NCBI RefSeq assembly: GCF_017084525.1
Contig: NZ_CP070950.1
Coordinates: 558,001-622,000 of the forward strand
Direction of reading: 5' to 3'
Length of the DNA stretch: 64,000 bases
Source of the DNA: Conexibacter sp. SYSU D00693
Lineage (GTDB): Bacteria > Actinomycetota > Thermoleophilia > Solirubrobacterales > Solirubrobacteraceae
Shown: positions 1 to 8,889 of the stretch, in pieces
Layout: each line of letters opens with the position of its first letter
How positions within the stretch are numbered: position 1 is the first letter of the stretch
Position numbers and translations under genes: made by a program
The notes under the pieces: model-generated
Seen by the model: only the letters and a program-made list of their open reading frames with translations
The model's database searches: none
What the model was told of the DNA's origin: nothing

Positions 1-606
1 CTGCACGCGCGCGTCGTCGGCGAACACGGCGTGGGCGCCGGTGTCGAAGCAGCGGCGGGCGAGGTCGCAGTCCTCGCCACCCGGCACGGAGAACGTCTCC
101 TCGTCGAAGCCGCCGACCCGCTCGAGCAGCGCGCGCGGGTACATGACGTTGCACGTCTGGAAGAACGGCCCGAGGGAGCGCACCCGGAGCGTGCGCGTGA
201 AGGGCCCCTCGCGGTCGAGCTCTGACGGGATCGGGTCCGTGCGCCCCTGCACGACGCGCTCGGCGTCGCCGTCCCACGCGCGCAGGCCGGCCTCGAGCCA
301 CACGGGCGTGGCGACGCAGTCGTCGTCGGTGAACGCGACGAACGGGGTGCTCGCGGCCCGCCAGCCGGCGTTGCGCGCGACGGCCGGGCCACGGCCCGGC
401 TGCAAGCGGATCGCGGTGAGCTGGAGGACGCCGCGGGCCTCGGCATCGGCGAGGACCTCGGCCGTGTGGTCGCTCGAGCCGTCGTCGACGACGACGACCT
501 CGAACTGGTCGGTCGGGACGGTCTGCTCCTCGAGGGAGCGCAGCAGCGCCCGCAGCCGCTCGGCGCGGTTGTGGGTGGCGAACACGACGGAGGCGACGGG
601 CGGCAC
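1..606 (-). CDS. Glycosyltransferase family 2 (3' end cut by window edge)
   Basis: The visible N-terminal 202 residues are a GT-A fold family 2 glycosyltransferase. After the start come VASVVFATHNRAERL, a VVVDDGSSDHT nucleotide-sugar motif, an RNAGWRAA stretch and FTDDDC, the DxD-type metal site. A later GGFDE block is also typical of GT2. It should transfer a sugar from an NDP donor to a lipid-linked or glycan acceptor on the cytoplasmic side of the membrane. GTG at 606 is chosen because a TAGAGT hexamer ends 10 bp upstream; an in-frame GTG at 618 is the alternative. It is divergent from the Wzy-like gene at 667. The protein resembles the complete GT2 at 20621. Acceptor and donor cannot be told from sequence. 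Confidence 0.88.
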   Translation of the reverse strand, partial: MPPVASVVFATHNRAERLRALLRSLEEQTVPTDQFEVVVVDDGSSDHTAEVLADAEARGVLQLTAIRLQPGRGPAVARNAGWRAASTPFVAFTDDDCVATPVWLEAGLRAWDGDAERVVQGRTDPIPSELDREGPFTRTLRVRSLGPFFQTCNVMYPRALLERVGGFDEETFSVPGGEDCDLARRCFDTGAHAVFADDARVQ

Positions 607-616
607 GCGGCGGCGC

Positions 617-622
617 ACTCTA
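617..622 (-). promoter_or_regulatory. -10 element TAGAGT for the GT2 gene
   Basis: TAGAGT on the minus strand ends 10 bp before the GTG at 606. A start point about 7 bp downstream would leave almost no 5' leader. Confidence 0.5.
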
Positions 623-649
623 GTGCGGCAGGACGGCGCTGGTGGTCGG

Positions 650-655
650 TAGCCT
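650..655 (+). promoter_or_regulatory. -10 element TAGCCT for the Wzy-like gene
   Basis: TAGCCT lies 11 bp before the ATG at 667, in the 60-bp divergent gap facing the TAGAGT element of the opposite strand. Confidence 0.45.
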
Positions 656-666
656 GCCCGTGCTCG

Positions 667-2271
667 ATGTTCGCCTCCGCCGTCCACCGCGCACGAGCGC
701 TGTCGCCCGGCGAGAGCGTCGCCGTCGCCGCCTGCGCCCTGTTCGTGGTGGTCATGGTCGCGGCCCTCGCGGGCCGTGGACCAGGGGCGCTGCTCTACGC
801 GGTTGTGCTGCCGCTGGCGGCCTGGGCGGTGGCCTCGACGCGCGAGCGGCCGATGACGCCGGTCGAGTCCCAGGCGCTCGGCCTCTCCGGTCTCGTCGCC
901 GGCGCGGTGGCGTTCGCCGTCCTCGCCGACAGCTTCGCGCTGTACCTGGCGCTGGCGCCGATCGTGCTGGTCGCCGGCGTCGCGATCGTCCGCTTCCCGG
1001 TCCCGTCGATCCTGCTGACCTTCGTGTTCACCGGGGTGTTCGGGACCTTCCAGGCCTACATCGGGCTGCCCAGTGCCGCGTTCGTCGACCTGCTGCTCGC
1101 CTGCCTCTGGGGCGGCACGATCGTCGCCTGGCTCGCCGGCGCCCGCCACCACGCCGCGTGGCTGTGGCCCGGGATCGTCGCCTTCGCCATCTACATCGTG
1201 ATCACGGGCTTCGGCGTGCTGATGGCCGACATCCCGCGCGTCGGCCTCGAGAGCTTCCGCGCCTCCACCTGGTACATGGCGGCGGCCCTGCTCATCGCCT
1301 TCTCGCCGCTCACCGAGCGCCAGCGCGGCCTCATCCTCCGCGGCATCCTGGTGGTCGCGCTCGCCGTCGGCAGCTACGCGAGCCTGCGCTGGGTCATCGG
1401 TCCCTCGGGCGCCGAGCAGGAGTTCGCCTACCTCTCCTTCAACAACTTCCTGGACGGCGAGCTGCGCACCATCGGCTCCTTCCCGACCGCCAAGCAGCTC
1501 GCGGCGTGGACGGCCACCGTCGTGCCGTTCCTCTTCGCCGCGTCGCTCGGGCTGCGCGGCGCCTGGCGGCTGGTCGCCATCGCCGCGGTGGGTGCCTGCA
1601 CGATCGGCATGCTCGCGCCGGACGTCCGCGCCGCGCCGGCGGCCGCCGTGCCCGGGTGCGCGCTCGTGCTCGTCCTCTTCGCCGCCTCGCCGGCCTTCGG
1701 CGTGCGGCGCATCGCGATCACGCTCGTCGCCGCGGCGCTCGCCGTCGGCGGCGCGGTCGGGGGGTTCGCCCTGACGCTCGGCGACAAGTCCGACACGGGC
1801 AACCGCTACGAGGCGATCCTGAACCCGACGTCCGACGCGAGCTACCAGGCGCGCCTGTTCAAGTGGGACAAGGCCCTGTCGGACATCGACGACCACCCGC
1901 TGGGGCACGGCATGGGGACCGCGGGACGTTCGCAGTCGTTCTTCGGGCGCTTCTACAACATCGCCTCCTTCGACATCGACAACAGCTACCTGAAGGTCGG
2001 CTACGAGCAGGGCACGGCGATCATGGTCTTCTTCGGCCTGTCGATGCTGCTGATGCTCCTCGGGCTGTCGCGAAGAGCCGCGGCATCGCGCAGGGTGGCG
2101 GCCGCGCTGCCGATGATGGGTGCGGCCGGGTCCCTGCTGGCCATCGCGATCCTGTACTTCGTCGGGACCTACATCGAGGACCTGAACGCCCTCACGGGGT
2201 GGATCATCGTCGGCCTCGGCCTGGCGGCTGCGACCTGGCGCGTGGCGCCGGACGAGCCCGAGACCGCCTAG
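667..2271 (+). CDS. O-antigen ligase/polymerase-like polytopic membrane protein (Wzy/WaaL type)
   Basis: A 534-residue protein built almost entirely of hydrophobic helices (about 11-13 by eye). A large extracytoplasmic loop around residues 370-460 contains the short charged stretch NRYEAILNPTSDASYQARLF and then HPLGHGMGT. This layout, many helices plus one long periplasmic loop with Arg and His, is that of O-antigen ligases and Wzy polymerases, which join undecaprenyl-linked glycan repeats outside the membrane. ATG 667 is chosen because the upstream extension of the frame is charged and non-homologous in character. The stop TAG overlaps the next GTG by one base, so it is translationally coupled to the GT4 that follows. 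Ligase versus polymerase cannot be separated without structure or genetics. Confidence 0.8.
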   Translation: MFASAVHRARALSPGESVAVAACALFVVVMVAALAGRGPGALLYAVVLPLAAWAVASTRERPMTPVESQALGLSGLVAGAVAFAVLADSFALYLALAPIVLVAGVAIVRFPVPSILLTFVFTGVFGTFQAYIGLPSAAFVDLLLACLWGGTIVAWLAGARHHAAWLWPGIVAFAIYIVITGFGVLMADIPRVGLESFRASTWYMAAALLIAFSPLTERQRGLILRGILVVALAVGSYASLRWVIGPSGAEQEFAYLSFNNFLDGELRTIGSFPTAKQLAAWTATVVPFLFAASLGLRGAWRLVAIAAVGACTIGMLAPDVRAAPAAAVPGCALVLVLFAASPAFGVRRIAITLVAAALAVGGAVGGFALTLGDKSDTGNRYEAILNPTSDASYQARLFKWDKALSDIDDHPLGHGMGTAGRSQSFFGRFYNIASFDIDNSYLKVGYEQGTAIMVFFGLSMLLMLLGLSRRAAASRRVAAALPMMGAAGSLLAIAILYFVGTYIEDLNALTGWIIVGLGLAAATWRVAPDEPETA

Positions 2272-3461
2272 TGCGCCAGCTCTTCGTCGTCCACGGCCCC
2301 GTCTACGGCGGCGGGCAGGGGCAGTTCCTGCGCCTGCAGGACCCGATGGCCCGGCGCGGGTGGGAGCTGTGCGGCGTGGTGCCCACGGGCGCGCCGGCCG
2401 CCGAGCGCCTGCGCAGCGAGGGCATGCCCGTGCTCGAGACGCCGCTGCACCGCCTGCGCCGGACGACCGACCCGCGCACCCACGCTGCGCTCGCCCTCAC
2501 CATGGCGCCCGAGGTCCGTGCGCTGCGGCGGATCATCCGCGAGCACGACGCCGACGTCGTGCAGGTCCACGGCGACACGAACCCGCACGGCGCGATCGCC
2601 GCGGCCCTGGAAGGGCGCGCCGTCGTCTGGCAGCTCTACGACACGGTCACGCCGCCGCCCGCGCGGCGCCTGACCATGCCGTTCGTCACGCGCGTGGCGG
2701 ACGTCATCACCACCTGGGGCGAGGCCCTGGGCCGGTCGCACCCGGGGACCGACACGCTCGGCGAGCGCTGGATCCCCGTCTTCCCCCCGGTCGACGGGCG
2801 ACGCTTCGCCCCCGATCCGCAGCGGCGGGCCGCGGCGCGCCGGGCGCTGGGCGTGGGGGAGGACGACGTCGTCGTCGGGACGGTCGGCAACCGCAACCCG
2901 ACCAAGGGCCACCAGCACCTGGTCGAGGCCGTGCGCCTCGCCAGCGCCCGCGAGCCGCGCATCGTTGGACGGATCCTCGGCCAGCCGTCGCCCGTCCACG
3001 AGGCCTACGAGGCGCAGCTGCAGGCGGCTGCCGGCGCCCTCGGCGACCGCGTGCGCATCGAGGACCCGGGCCGGCGGGTGCCCGACCTCGTCCCCGGGTT
3101 CGACGTCTTCTGCCTGTCGTCCGTGCCGCGGTCGGAGGGGATGCCGACGGTCATCCTCGAGGCCATGGCCGCCGGCGTGCCGGTGCTCAGCACGGACGTG
3201 GGAGCGGTGCGCGAGCTCGTCGCCGACGGCGAGACGGGGATCGTCGTGGAGCCCGAGCGCCCGGAGCTGCTGGCCGAGCACCTGGTGGCGCTGGCGGGCG
3301 ACGAGGCGCGGCGCCGGCAGCTCGGCGAGGCCGGTCGCCGGCGCTACGCCGAGCACTTCGACCTCGAGGTCCTCGCCGACCGCCACGTGGCGGCCTACGA
3401 GCTGGCGGTACGCCACCGCCGGGGACGGCGCCGGCTCAGCCGCGCCGCGCGGCGCCGCTGA
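2271..3461 (+). CDS. Glycosyltransferase family 4
   Basis: A 396-residue GT-B enzyme. The N-terminal Rossmann half starts VRQLFVVHGPVYGGGQGQFL, with the glycine-rich acceptor loop. The C-terminal half has VGTVGNRNPTKGHQHLVEAV (the donor-domain entry), then SEGMPTVILEAMAAGVPVLS, the E-x7-E donor-binding motif typical of GT4. The enzyme is retaining and cytoplasmic or peripheral on the membrane. It starts at a GTG overlapping the stop of the Wzy-like gene by one base. Its 3' end overlaps the convergent GT4 at 3436 by 26 bp. The sugar it moves is unknown. Confidence 0.9.
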   Translation: MRQLFVVHGPVYGGGQGQFLRLQDPMARRGWELCGVVPTGAPAAERLRSEGMPVLETPLHRLRRTTDPRTHAALALTMAPEVRALRRIIREHDADVVQVHGDTNPHGAIAAALEGRAVVWQLYDTVTPPPARRLTMPFVTRVADVITTWGEALGRSHPGTDTLGERWIPVFPPVDGRRFAPDPQRRAAARRALGVGEDDVVVGTVGNRNPTKGHQHLVEAVRLASAREPRIVGRILGQPSPVHEAYEAQLQAAAGALGDRVRIEDPGRRVPDLVPGFDVFCLSSVPRSEGMPTVILEAMAAGVPVLSTDVGAVRELVADGETGIVVEPERPELLAEHLVALAGDEARRRQLGEAGRRRYAEHFDLEVLADRHVAAYELAVRHRRGRRRLSRAARRR

Positions 3462-4539
3462 ACAGGTCCCAGCTGCGCTGGGCGGTCCGGCGGTCGGTGA
3501 AGCGCTCGAGCGCGCTGGCGCGGGCCGCCGCTCCCAACCGGGCTCGGCGCTCGTGGTCGGCGAGCAGGCTCGCCACCGTCGCCCCGAGCTCCCGCGGGCG
3601 GGTCACGTCGGCCAGGACGCCGTCGACCCCGTCGCGTAGGACCTCGGCGGGGCCGCCCTCGTCGGCGCCGACGACCGCGAGGCCGGCGAGCATGCCCTCC
3701 ACCACGGCGAGTCCGAAGGGCTCACGCTGGGCGGCGTGGACGAGGACGTCGACCTGCGCCAGCCGGGCCGGGACGTCGTCGACGAACCCGGCGAAGTCGA
3801 CCGCGTCGGCGACGCCGAGCCGCGCGGCGAGGGCCCGCAGCTCGTCGGGGTAGTCCTCCTCGAGGCCGGCCGTCGCCCCGCCGAGGACTGCGAGCCGTGC
3901 GCCGGGGACGCGCTCGAGCACGGTCGGCAGCGCCTGCAGGACGAGCTCGACGCGCTTCCAGCGCTGCAGGCGCCCGAGCACCGCGAGGACCGGGGCGTCC
4001 GTCGGCTCGTGCGTCCGCGCAGCCGGGAAGCGCGCCGGGTCGACGCCGGGGTGCACCACCTGCGCCGGTGTCCGCGGGAAGCGCTGCTCCTGCTCGCGCG
4101 CGACCCAGGCCGACGGGCAGAGGACGGCCGCCGCGGGCACCCGGCCGGCCGCCGCCTGCAGTGGCCGGGCGAGCCCGAGGTGCTCGTGCTGCCACCAGAC
4201 GCTCGGCACGCCGCACAGCCGCGCGGCCGGTCCCGCGTAGACCTGTGCCTTGCTCACGTGCGCGACCACGAGCTCGGCGCGGTGCCGGCGGACGGCACCG
4301 GCCAGCCTCGCGACGACCCCCGGGACCCGCCACAGCTCCTGCGCCCGTCCCGCCTCGACGACGTCGGCCGGGACGCCGAGCTCCCGGACCCGGTCGCGCT
4401 CCGGCCCGTCCTGCAGGAAGACGCAGCGCGACGCCGCGTCGGCCGGCTGGCCTCGCAGCGTGGCCTTCAGGACCTCGTTGGAGCCCCCAGGCTGTGCGCT
4501 GTGGGAGACGTGGAGGACCCGCGGGGCGCGGGCGGGCAC
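3436..4539 (-). CDS. Glycosyltransferase family 4
   Basis: A 367-residue GT-B protein. It opens with PRVLHVSHSAQPGGSNEVLK, which carries the acceptor-domain glycine loop. Mid-protein are VLAVLGRLQRWKRVELVLQA and VHPGVDP; the donor-site motif is EPFGLAVVEGMLAGLAVVGA. The GTG at 4539 lies just 2 bp past the stop of the upstream Wzz/kinase gene on the same strand, so both are one operon. A much longer open frame continues upstream to 5055, but that part is antisense shadow of the kinase and is not used. The product likely adds one residue of the polysaccharide repeat. Donor and acceptor are unknown. Confidence 0.9.
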   Translation of the reverse strand: MPARAPRVLHVSHSAQPGGSNEVLKATLRGQPADAASRCVFLQDGPERDRVRELGVPADVVEAGRAQELWRVPGVVARLAGAVRRHRAELVVAHVSKAQVYAGPAARLCGVPSVWWQHEHLGLARPLQAAAGRVPAAAVLCPSAWVAREQEQRFPRTPAQVVHPGVDPARFPAARTHEPTDAPVLAVLGRLQRWKRVELVLQALPTVLERVPGARLAVLGGATAGLEEDYPDELRALAARLGVADAVDFAGFVDDVPARLAQVDVLVHAAQREPFGLAVVEGMLAGLAVVGADEGGPAEVLRDGVDGVLADVTRPRELGATVASLLADHERRARLGAAARASALERFTDRRTAQRSWDLFSGAARRG

Positions 4540-4541
4540 GC

Positions 4542-6089
4542 CTACGCCTTGGCTTCGGCGCCGTACGCGTAGGCGTAGTAGCCGTAGTCGCCCTCTTCGC
4601 CGGCCCGGACGCCGGTGACGACCACGCCGGTCGGCCGGTCCGGCAGGTGGCTGAGGGCGGCCTTGGCGGCGCGGGCCTGGTCGCGCGTCGTGCGGGAGGT
4701 GCGCACGCACAGGACGAGGCCGTCGACCTGCGGGACGATCTCGAGCGTGTCGCCGACGGCCAGCAGCGGGCTGGTGTCGATGAGCACCGTGTCGTAGGCC
4801 TCGCGGACCTCCTTGAGGAAGCTCGCGAACCGCTGGGAGCTCAGCAGGGAGAACGGCTGCGGGTGCTGGGTGCCGGCGGTGATGCAGACGATCTGCGTAG
4901 GCGGGGGAGGTCCGCCGCCGTTCACCGACGGCGCCTCGACCGAGACGGTCTGCAGGACGTCGGCGGGCTCGGCGTGGCCGCCGAGGTAGTCCGTGAGGCC
5001 CGGCTTGGCGTTGAGGCCCAGGCGCTGGGCGAACGTCGGGCGGCGCAGGTCGCACTCGAGGACGAGCACGCGCTTGCCCGCCGAGGCGTAGGCGTAGGCG
5101 AGGGCCATGGTCACCGTCGACTTGCCCTCCTCGGGTAGCGCGCTGGTGACGGCGAGCGTCTTGACGGGGTTGTCGATGTCCAGGAAGTCGAGGTTCGCGC
5201 GCAGGATCCGGAAGGCCTCGAGGTCGGACTCGTCGAGCGCCGGGCGCTCGCCGCCGGTGACCGAGCGGCCGAGCGACTCGTCGCGGACCTGCCCGAGCAG
5301 CGGCAGGCCGAGCTCCTCGCGCACCTCGTCGGTGCGGCGGAAGCGCCGGTCCAGCGAGCTGCGCAGGAACGCGAGCACCAGGCCGATGGTCAGGCCCAGC
5401 AGCACGCCCACGATCGTGTTGCGCAGCGGGCGCGGCGCGACGGGGTCGAGCTCCGACGCCACCGGCCGGACGGCGATCGACGCCGGCTGCACGACCTTCG
5501 CGAGGCTCTCCAGGCGGTTGATCTGGCCGATGTTGTTGTCGCGGGCGTAGCGCGAGCCGGTCCCCGGGCCGCCGCGCAGGTCGCGGTTCTGGGCGCGCAG
5601 CGTCCGGGCGGCGCGGCGGTACTCGTCGCGCTGCCGGGTCGTGACGAGGTCCTTCGTCGCCTCGGCGAAGGCCAGCGAGACGTTCGTGGCGGTCTGCGCG
5701 CTGCGCGCCTTGGCCGTGACGACGACGAAGTTCGTGCGCGCCTCGACGTTCGTCTCGACCGCGTCGAGCAGGCGGGTGGCCGAGGCGGTGGTGCGCAGTC
5801 GCCGGCGCGCCTCCTCGGCCATGCTGAGCGTCGTGACCTCCTGGGCCACCTTGGCCGCGCGACCCTCCGGCGTGTCCTGGATGGGCGCGAGCGAGCCGAT
5901 GTTCCCCGAGTCGGCGCTCGGGTCGCGCAGCGCGACCGACGTCTCGGCCTCGTACTCCGTGTCCTGGCGCGCCGAGTACAGCGCGGCGGCGCCGGCGAAC
6001 AGGAACACGCAGAGCGTGATGAGCACCCGGTGCTGGCGGAGCACCCGGAGGTAGTCACGTAGGTTGGAATAGCGCGGCGCGTCGCTCAC
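4542..6089 (-). CDS. Polysaccharide co-polymerase/bacterial tyrosine kinase fusion (Wzz domain + BY-kinase)
   Basis: A 515-residue fusion of a Wzz chain-length domain and a BY-kinase. TM1 is at about residues 22-40 and TM2 at about 224-243, with an extracytoplasmic, coiled-coil-like region between them. The cytoplasmic kinase has Walker A ALPEEGKSTV (around 318-325), a Walker A'-like region VLVLECDLRRPT and Walker B TVLIDTSPLL (around 434-443). The C-terminus DYGYYAYAYG is a five-tyrosine autophosphorylation cluster. These proteins control chain length and export of capsule or EPS by cycles of phosphorylation. Actinobacteria often use this single-chain form rather than the split CapA/CapB form of Firmicutes. 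GTG start. It is first in a two-gene operon with the GT4 that ends at 3436, and is divergent from a glycoside hydrolase. Confidence 0.93.
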   Translation of the reverse strand: MSDAPRYSNLRDYLRVLRQHRVLITLCVFLFAGAAALYSARQDTEYEAETSVALRDPSADSGNIGSLAPIQDTPEGRAAKVAQEVTTLSMAEEARRRLRTTASATRLLDAVETNVEARTNFVVVTAKARSAQTATNVSLAFAEATKDLVTTRQRDEYRRAARTLRAQNRDLRGGPGTGSRYARDNNIGQINRLESLAKVVQPASIAVRPVASELDPVAPRPLRNTIVGVLLGLTIGLVLAFLRSSLDRRFRRTDEVREELGLPLLGQVRDESLGRSVTGGERPALDESDLEAFRILRANLDFLDIDNPVKTLAVTSALPEEGKSTVTMALAYAYASAGKRVLVLECDLRRPTFAQRLGLNAKPGLTDYLGGHAEPADVLQTVSVEAPSVNGGGPPPPTQIVCITAGTQHPQPFSLLSSQRFASFLKEVREAYDTVLIDTSPLLAVGDTLEIVPQVDGLVLCVRTSRTTRDQARAAKAALSHLPDRPTGVVVTGVRAGEEGDYGYYAYAYGAEAKA

Positions 6090-6140
6090 AGCGTGTGGTC
6101 CCGTTCCCCCTCGAAGCCATCCTGGACCAGGCGGCCGCGC

Positions 6141-6146
6141 AGGCTA
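6141..6146 (-). promoter_or_regulatory. Candidate -10 TAGCCT for the Wzz/BY-kinase operon
   Basis: The only good TAnnnT hexamer on the minus strand in the 131-bp divergent gap (6090-6220). It would give a leader of about 45 nt, unlike the near-leaderless layout elsewhere. Its use is inferred. Confidence 0.3.
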
Positions 6147-6220
6147 GCAGTCCGCCTTCCGCGAACCCGCCGGTACGGGTCCGGTTTGCGGGGTGGCGCC
6201 CCGCCTGGGACGATGGACCG

Positions 6221-7696
6221 GTGAACGGGCGGGGGAGGTCGAGGCGCCGGCGCATCGGCGTGATGGCCTTCGTCGTCGCCATCCTCGTCGGAGCGTGGAT
6301 GCTCGGCGGTCGATCGTCCGACCGCTGCGAGGGGGTGTTCGACGCCCGCTGCAATGCGGGCGCTCAAGCCCCCGCACCTGATCCTGGGGGCAGGGAGCAG
6401 CCGGCCACTACGCCCGGCTCGCTGCTGCCGCCCCGCGACGAGGCAGAGCGCAGCAAGAAGCCCTTCGGCTTCAACCTCGGTGTCTGGGCCACCGGCGACG
6501 ACGGCCCCGACCGTGGAGTGCGCGCGCTCAAGCTCGTGGGTGCCACCCACTACCGGTGGTCTCTGTCGTGGAACGGCACCGGTGACACGACCCCGGAACA
6601 TCCCGTCTCGCCCGAGATGCGCACGCCCCTCGGCAAGGCGCACGGTGGCGTCGCGTTCCACGACCGCGTCTACGAGTCGGTGGTCGACGCCGGGATCACC
6701 CCGGTGATCGTCCTGCTCGACGTCCCGCGGTGGGCGAGCACCCTGCGCGAGTGTGCGAAGGGGCTCTACGCGATCTCCCACCCGCGGCAGTGCCCGCCCA
6801 ACTGGTCGGGCGGCCTGCACAACGTCGACCGGCCGTTCTACGGCCAGTGGCGGGCGTTCGTGGCGGCCATCGCCAAGCGGTACCCCAAGGCCGTCATAGA
6901 GGGGCCCAACGAGCCCGACTTCGCTTGGGAGCGCAACCAGACCAACGCGGCGTCGTACACGACCGCAGTGCCGCCGGAGCGGGCCGCGGAGATCCAGTGC
7001 CAGCTGTTCCAGGCGGTGCCTCAGGACCGGACGGTGCTCTCGTCGAGCATGTCGCGGGCCTACTACATCCAGCCGTTCCTGGAGCGGGCGAAGGGCTGCT
7101 ACGACGCCTTCTCGTTCCACCCGTATCCGCCGGACGCCCGGCTCGGAGCCGGCAGCACGTTCGCGCTGTTGTTCGCGGGCCTGCGCTCGGCGCGCTCCGC
7201 CACCGGGGACTCCTCGCCCATATGGGTGACCGAGACGGGCGTGACCTGGGTCCCGGACGACGCCTCGAAGCCGTCCCGCCAGCTCGAGGAGGAGTTCGCC
7301 GACCGTACGCGGCGCCTCTATGACCGGCTGACGACCATGCCGGACGTGGCGGCGGTGATGTTCCACTCGCTGCGCGACGCGCCGATCGACATCCACGCGA
7401 GCCCGGACTCGGCCGAGTACCACTTCGGCTTCTTCACCCGCGACTGGCAGCCCAAGCTGCGCGCGTGCAGCTTCTTCGTCCCCGGCACGCCGGCGACCGG
7501 GCCCTGTCCCGCGGTGCCCAAGGCGAGCAAGAGCACCAAGAAGAAGGCTGCGGCGCGGTGCAAGCGCGTCAAGAAGCGAGTGCGGCGCAAGAGCGACGGC
7601 AAGCTCGTGCGGCGCACGGTGCTGGTCTGCCCGAAGGCCACGACCAAGAAGGCGAAGGCCAAGCCGAAGCGCAAGACGGCGGCCGGCCGCTCGTAG
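6221..7696 (+). CDS. Membrane-anchored or secreted clan-A glycoside hydrolase (GH5/GH39-like)
   Basis: 491 residues. An Arg-rich N-terminus (NGRGRSRRRR) and one hydrophobic helix (about residues 11-30) indicate export with a membrane anchor or uncleaved signal. The catalytic TIM barrel shows EGPNEPDFAW, with the acid/base Glu in the NEP signature, and WVTETGVTW, the likely nucleophile strand. An SFHPYP segment lies between them. The last about 60 residues are extremely Lys/Arg rich (KKKAAARCKRVKKRVRR and similar), a tail that could bind anionic polysaccharide. GTG 6221 is preferred over the ATG at 6095 because the extra residues do not look like a signal. It overlaps nothing, and the next GT4 starts 2 bp after its stop. 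It is related to the GH at 21625. Substrate is unknown; trimming of the locus's own polymer is plausible. Confidence 0.8.
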   Translation: MNGRGRSRRRRIGVMAFVVAILVGAWMLGGRSSDRCEGVFDARCNAGAQAPAPDPGGREQPATTPGSLLPPRDEAERSKKPFGFNLGVWATGDDGPDRGVRALKLVGATHYRWSLSWNGTGDTTPEHPVSPEMRTPLGKAHGGVAFHDRVYESVVDAGITPVIVLLDVPRWASTLRECAKGLYAISHPRQCPPNWSGGLHNVDRPFYGQWRAFVAAIAKRYPKAVIEGPNEPDFAWERNQTNAASYTTAVPPERAAEIQCQLFQAVPQDRTVLSSSMSRAYYIQPFLERAKGCYDAFSFHPYPPDARLGAGSTFALLFAGLRSARSATGDSSPIWVTETGVTWVPDDASKPSRQLEEEFADRTRRLYDRLTTMPDVAAVMFHSLRDAPIDIHASPDSAEYHFGFFTRDWQPKLRACSFFVPGTPATGPCPAVPKASKSTKKKAAARCKRVKKRVRRKSDGKLVRRTVLVCPKATTKKAKAKPKRKTAAGRS

Positions 7697-7698
7697 CG

Positions 7699-8889
7699 GT
7701 GCGGCTGCTGACCGTCGGAAGCATGTTCCCGCCCCACCACCAGGGCGGGTACGAGGTCGTCTGGCGCTCGTTCGTGCGCCACGCGAGGGCCGCCGGCCAC
7801 CAGGTCACGGTCCTCACCACCGACCACCGCGAGCCGGGCGTCGAGGACGGCGAGGACGTCGACGTCCACCGCGACCTGCGCTGGTACTGGGCCGACCACG
7901 CCTTCCCGCGGCGCTCGGTGCGCGAGCGCGTCGCGCTCGAGCGCCACAACGCACGGGTCCTCGACCGCCACCTCGACCGCGGACCCGGCGCCGTCATGTG
8001 GTGGGCGATGGGCGGCATGTCGCTGTCGCTCGTCGGCCGGGCCGCGCGCCGGGGGCTGGCGGCCGTCGGCGTGGTGCACGACCCATGGCCTGCGTACGCG
8101 CCGCAGGTCGACGGGTGGCAGGGCTCGCGCGCGGGGCGCCTGCTCGGGCCGCTGCTCGGGATGCCCGCGAGCTTCGCCCCGGCCGTCGTCGACGCGTGGT
8201 CGTGCAACAGCGCCTACACGCGCTGGGCGGTGCTCCAGCAGCCGGGCTGGGCGGGCCTCGGGGACCGGGTGCAGGTCGACCACCCCGGGATCGACCCGGC
8301 GCGGCTGCCGCCGAGCGCCCCGCGCGACGCGTTCGGATGGCGGCTGGCCTGCATCGGGCGCGTGGAGGAGCGCAAGGGCCTGGCGCACGCGATCGAGGCG
8401 CTCGCGCGCCTGCCCGAGCGGGCGACGCTCACCGTCGTCGGTGGGGGAGATCACGCCCACCGCGCCGAGCTCGAGGCGCTGGCCGCCCGACTGGGCCTCG
8501 GGGCGCGGGTGCGCTTCACGGGGCCGGTCGACGACGTGGGCACGGCCTACGCCGCCGCGGACGCCGTCGTCTTCCCGGTCACGTGGCAGGAGCCCTTCGG
8601 CCTCGTCCCGCTGGAGGCGATGGCGGTCGGGCGGCCGGTCGTGAGCACCGCGACGGGCGGCGCCGCGGAGTACCTGGAGGACGGGGGCAATGCGCTCGTC
8701 GTCGCGCCGGGTGACCCGGAGGCGATCGCGGCGGCGGTGCGCCGCCTCGCGGAGGACCCGACGCTCCGGGTCGCCCTCGTCGCGCGGGGTCGCGCGACCG
8801 CGACGCGCTTCACGCAGGCGGCGCTGGACGAGGCGCTGCTGGCGCTGGTCAGCCGCGTCGGCGGCCGACCAGCAGGTGCTGGAAGGTGA
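7699..8889 (+). CDS. Glycosyltransferase family 4
   Basis: A 396-residue GT-B enzyme. It starts VRLLTVGSMFPPHHQGGYE, with the GGYE acceptor loop. The C-terminal donor domain has LACIGRVEERKGLAHAIEA and QEPFGLVPLEAMAVGRPVVS, the E-x7-E motif. The GTG start is 2 bp after the glycoside hydrolase stop, so the two are co-transcribed. The 3' end overlaps the convergent methyltransferase at 8849 by 41 bp. It belongs to the same polysaccharide locus as its neighbours; specificity is not readable. Confidence 0.9.
   Translation: MRLLTVGSMFPPHHQGGYEVVWRSFVRHARAAGHQVTVLTTDHREPGVEDGEDVDVHRDLRWYWADHAFPRRSVRERVALERHNARVLDRHLDRGPGAVMWWAMGGMSLSLVGRAARRGLAAVGVVHDPWPAYAPQVDGWQGSRAGRLLGPLLGMPASFAPAVVDAWSCNSAYTRWAVLQQPGWAGLGDRVQVDHPGIDPARLPPSAPRDAFGWRLACIGRVEERKGLAHAIEALARLPERATLTVVGGGDHAHRAELEALAARLGLGARVRFTGPVDDVGTAYAAADAVVFPVTWQEPFGLVPLEAMAVGRPVVSTATGGAAEYLEDGGNALVVAPGDPEAIAAAVRRLAEDPTLRVALVARGRATATRFTQAALDEALLALVSRVGGRPAGAGR

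Noticed and set aside
6095-6220. Upstream ATG start (6095) for the glycoside hydrolase
   Set aside because: The added 42 residues are not signal-like and lie in the shared divergent promoter; GTG 6221 gives a proper membrane anchor.
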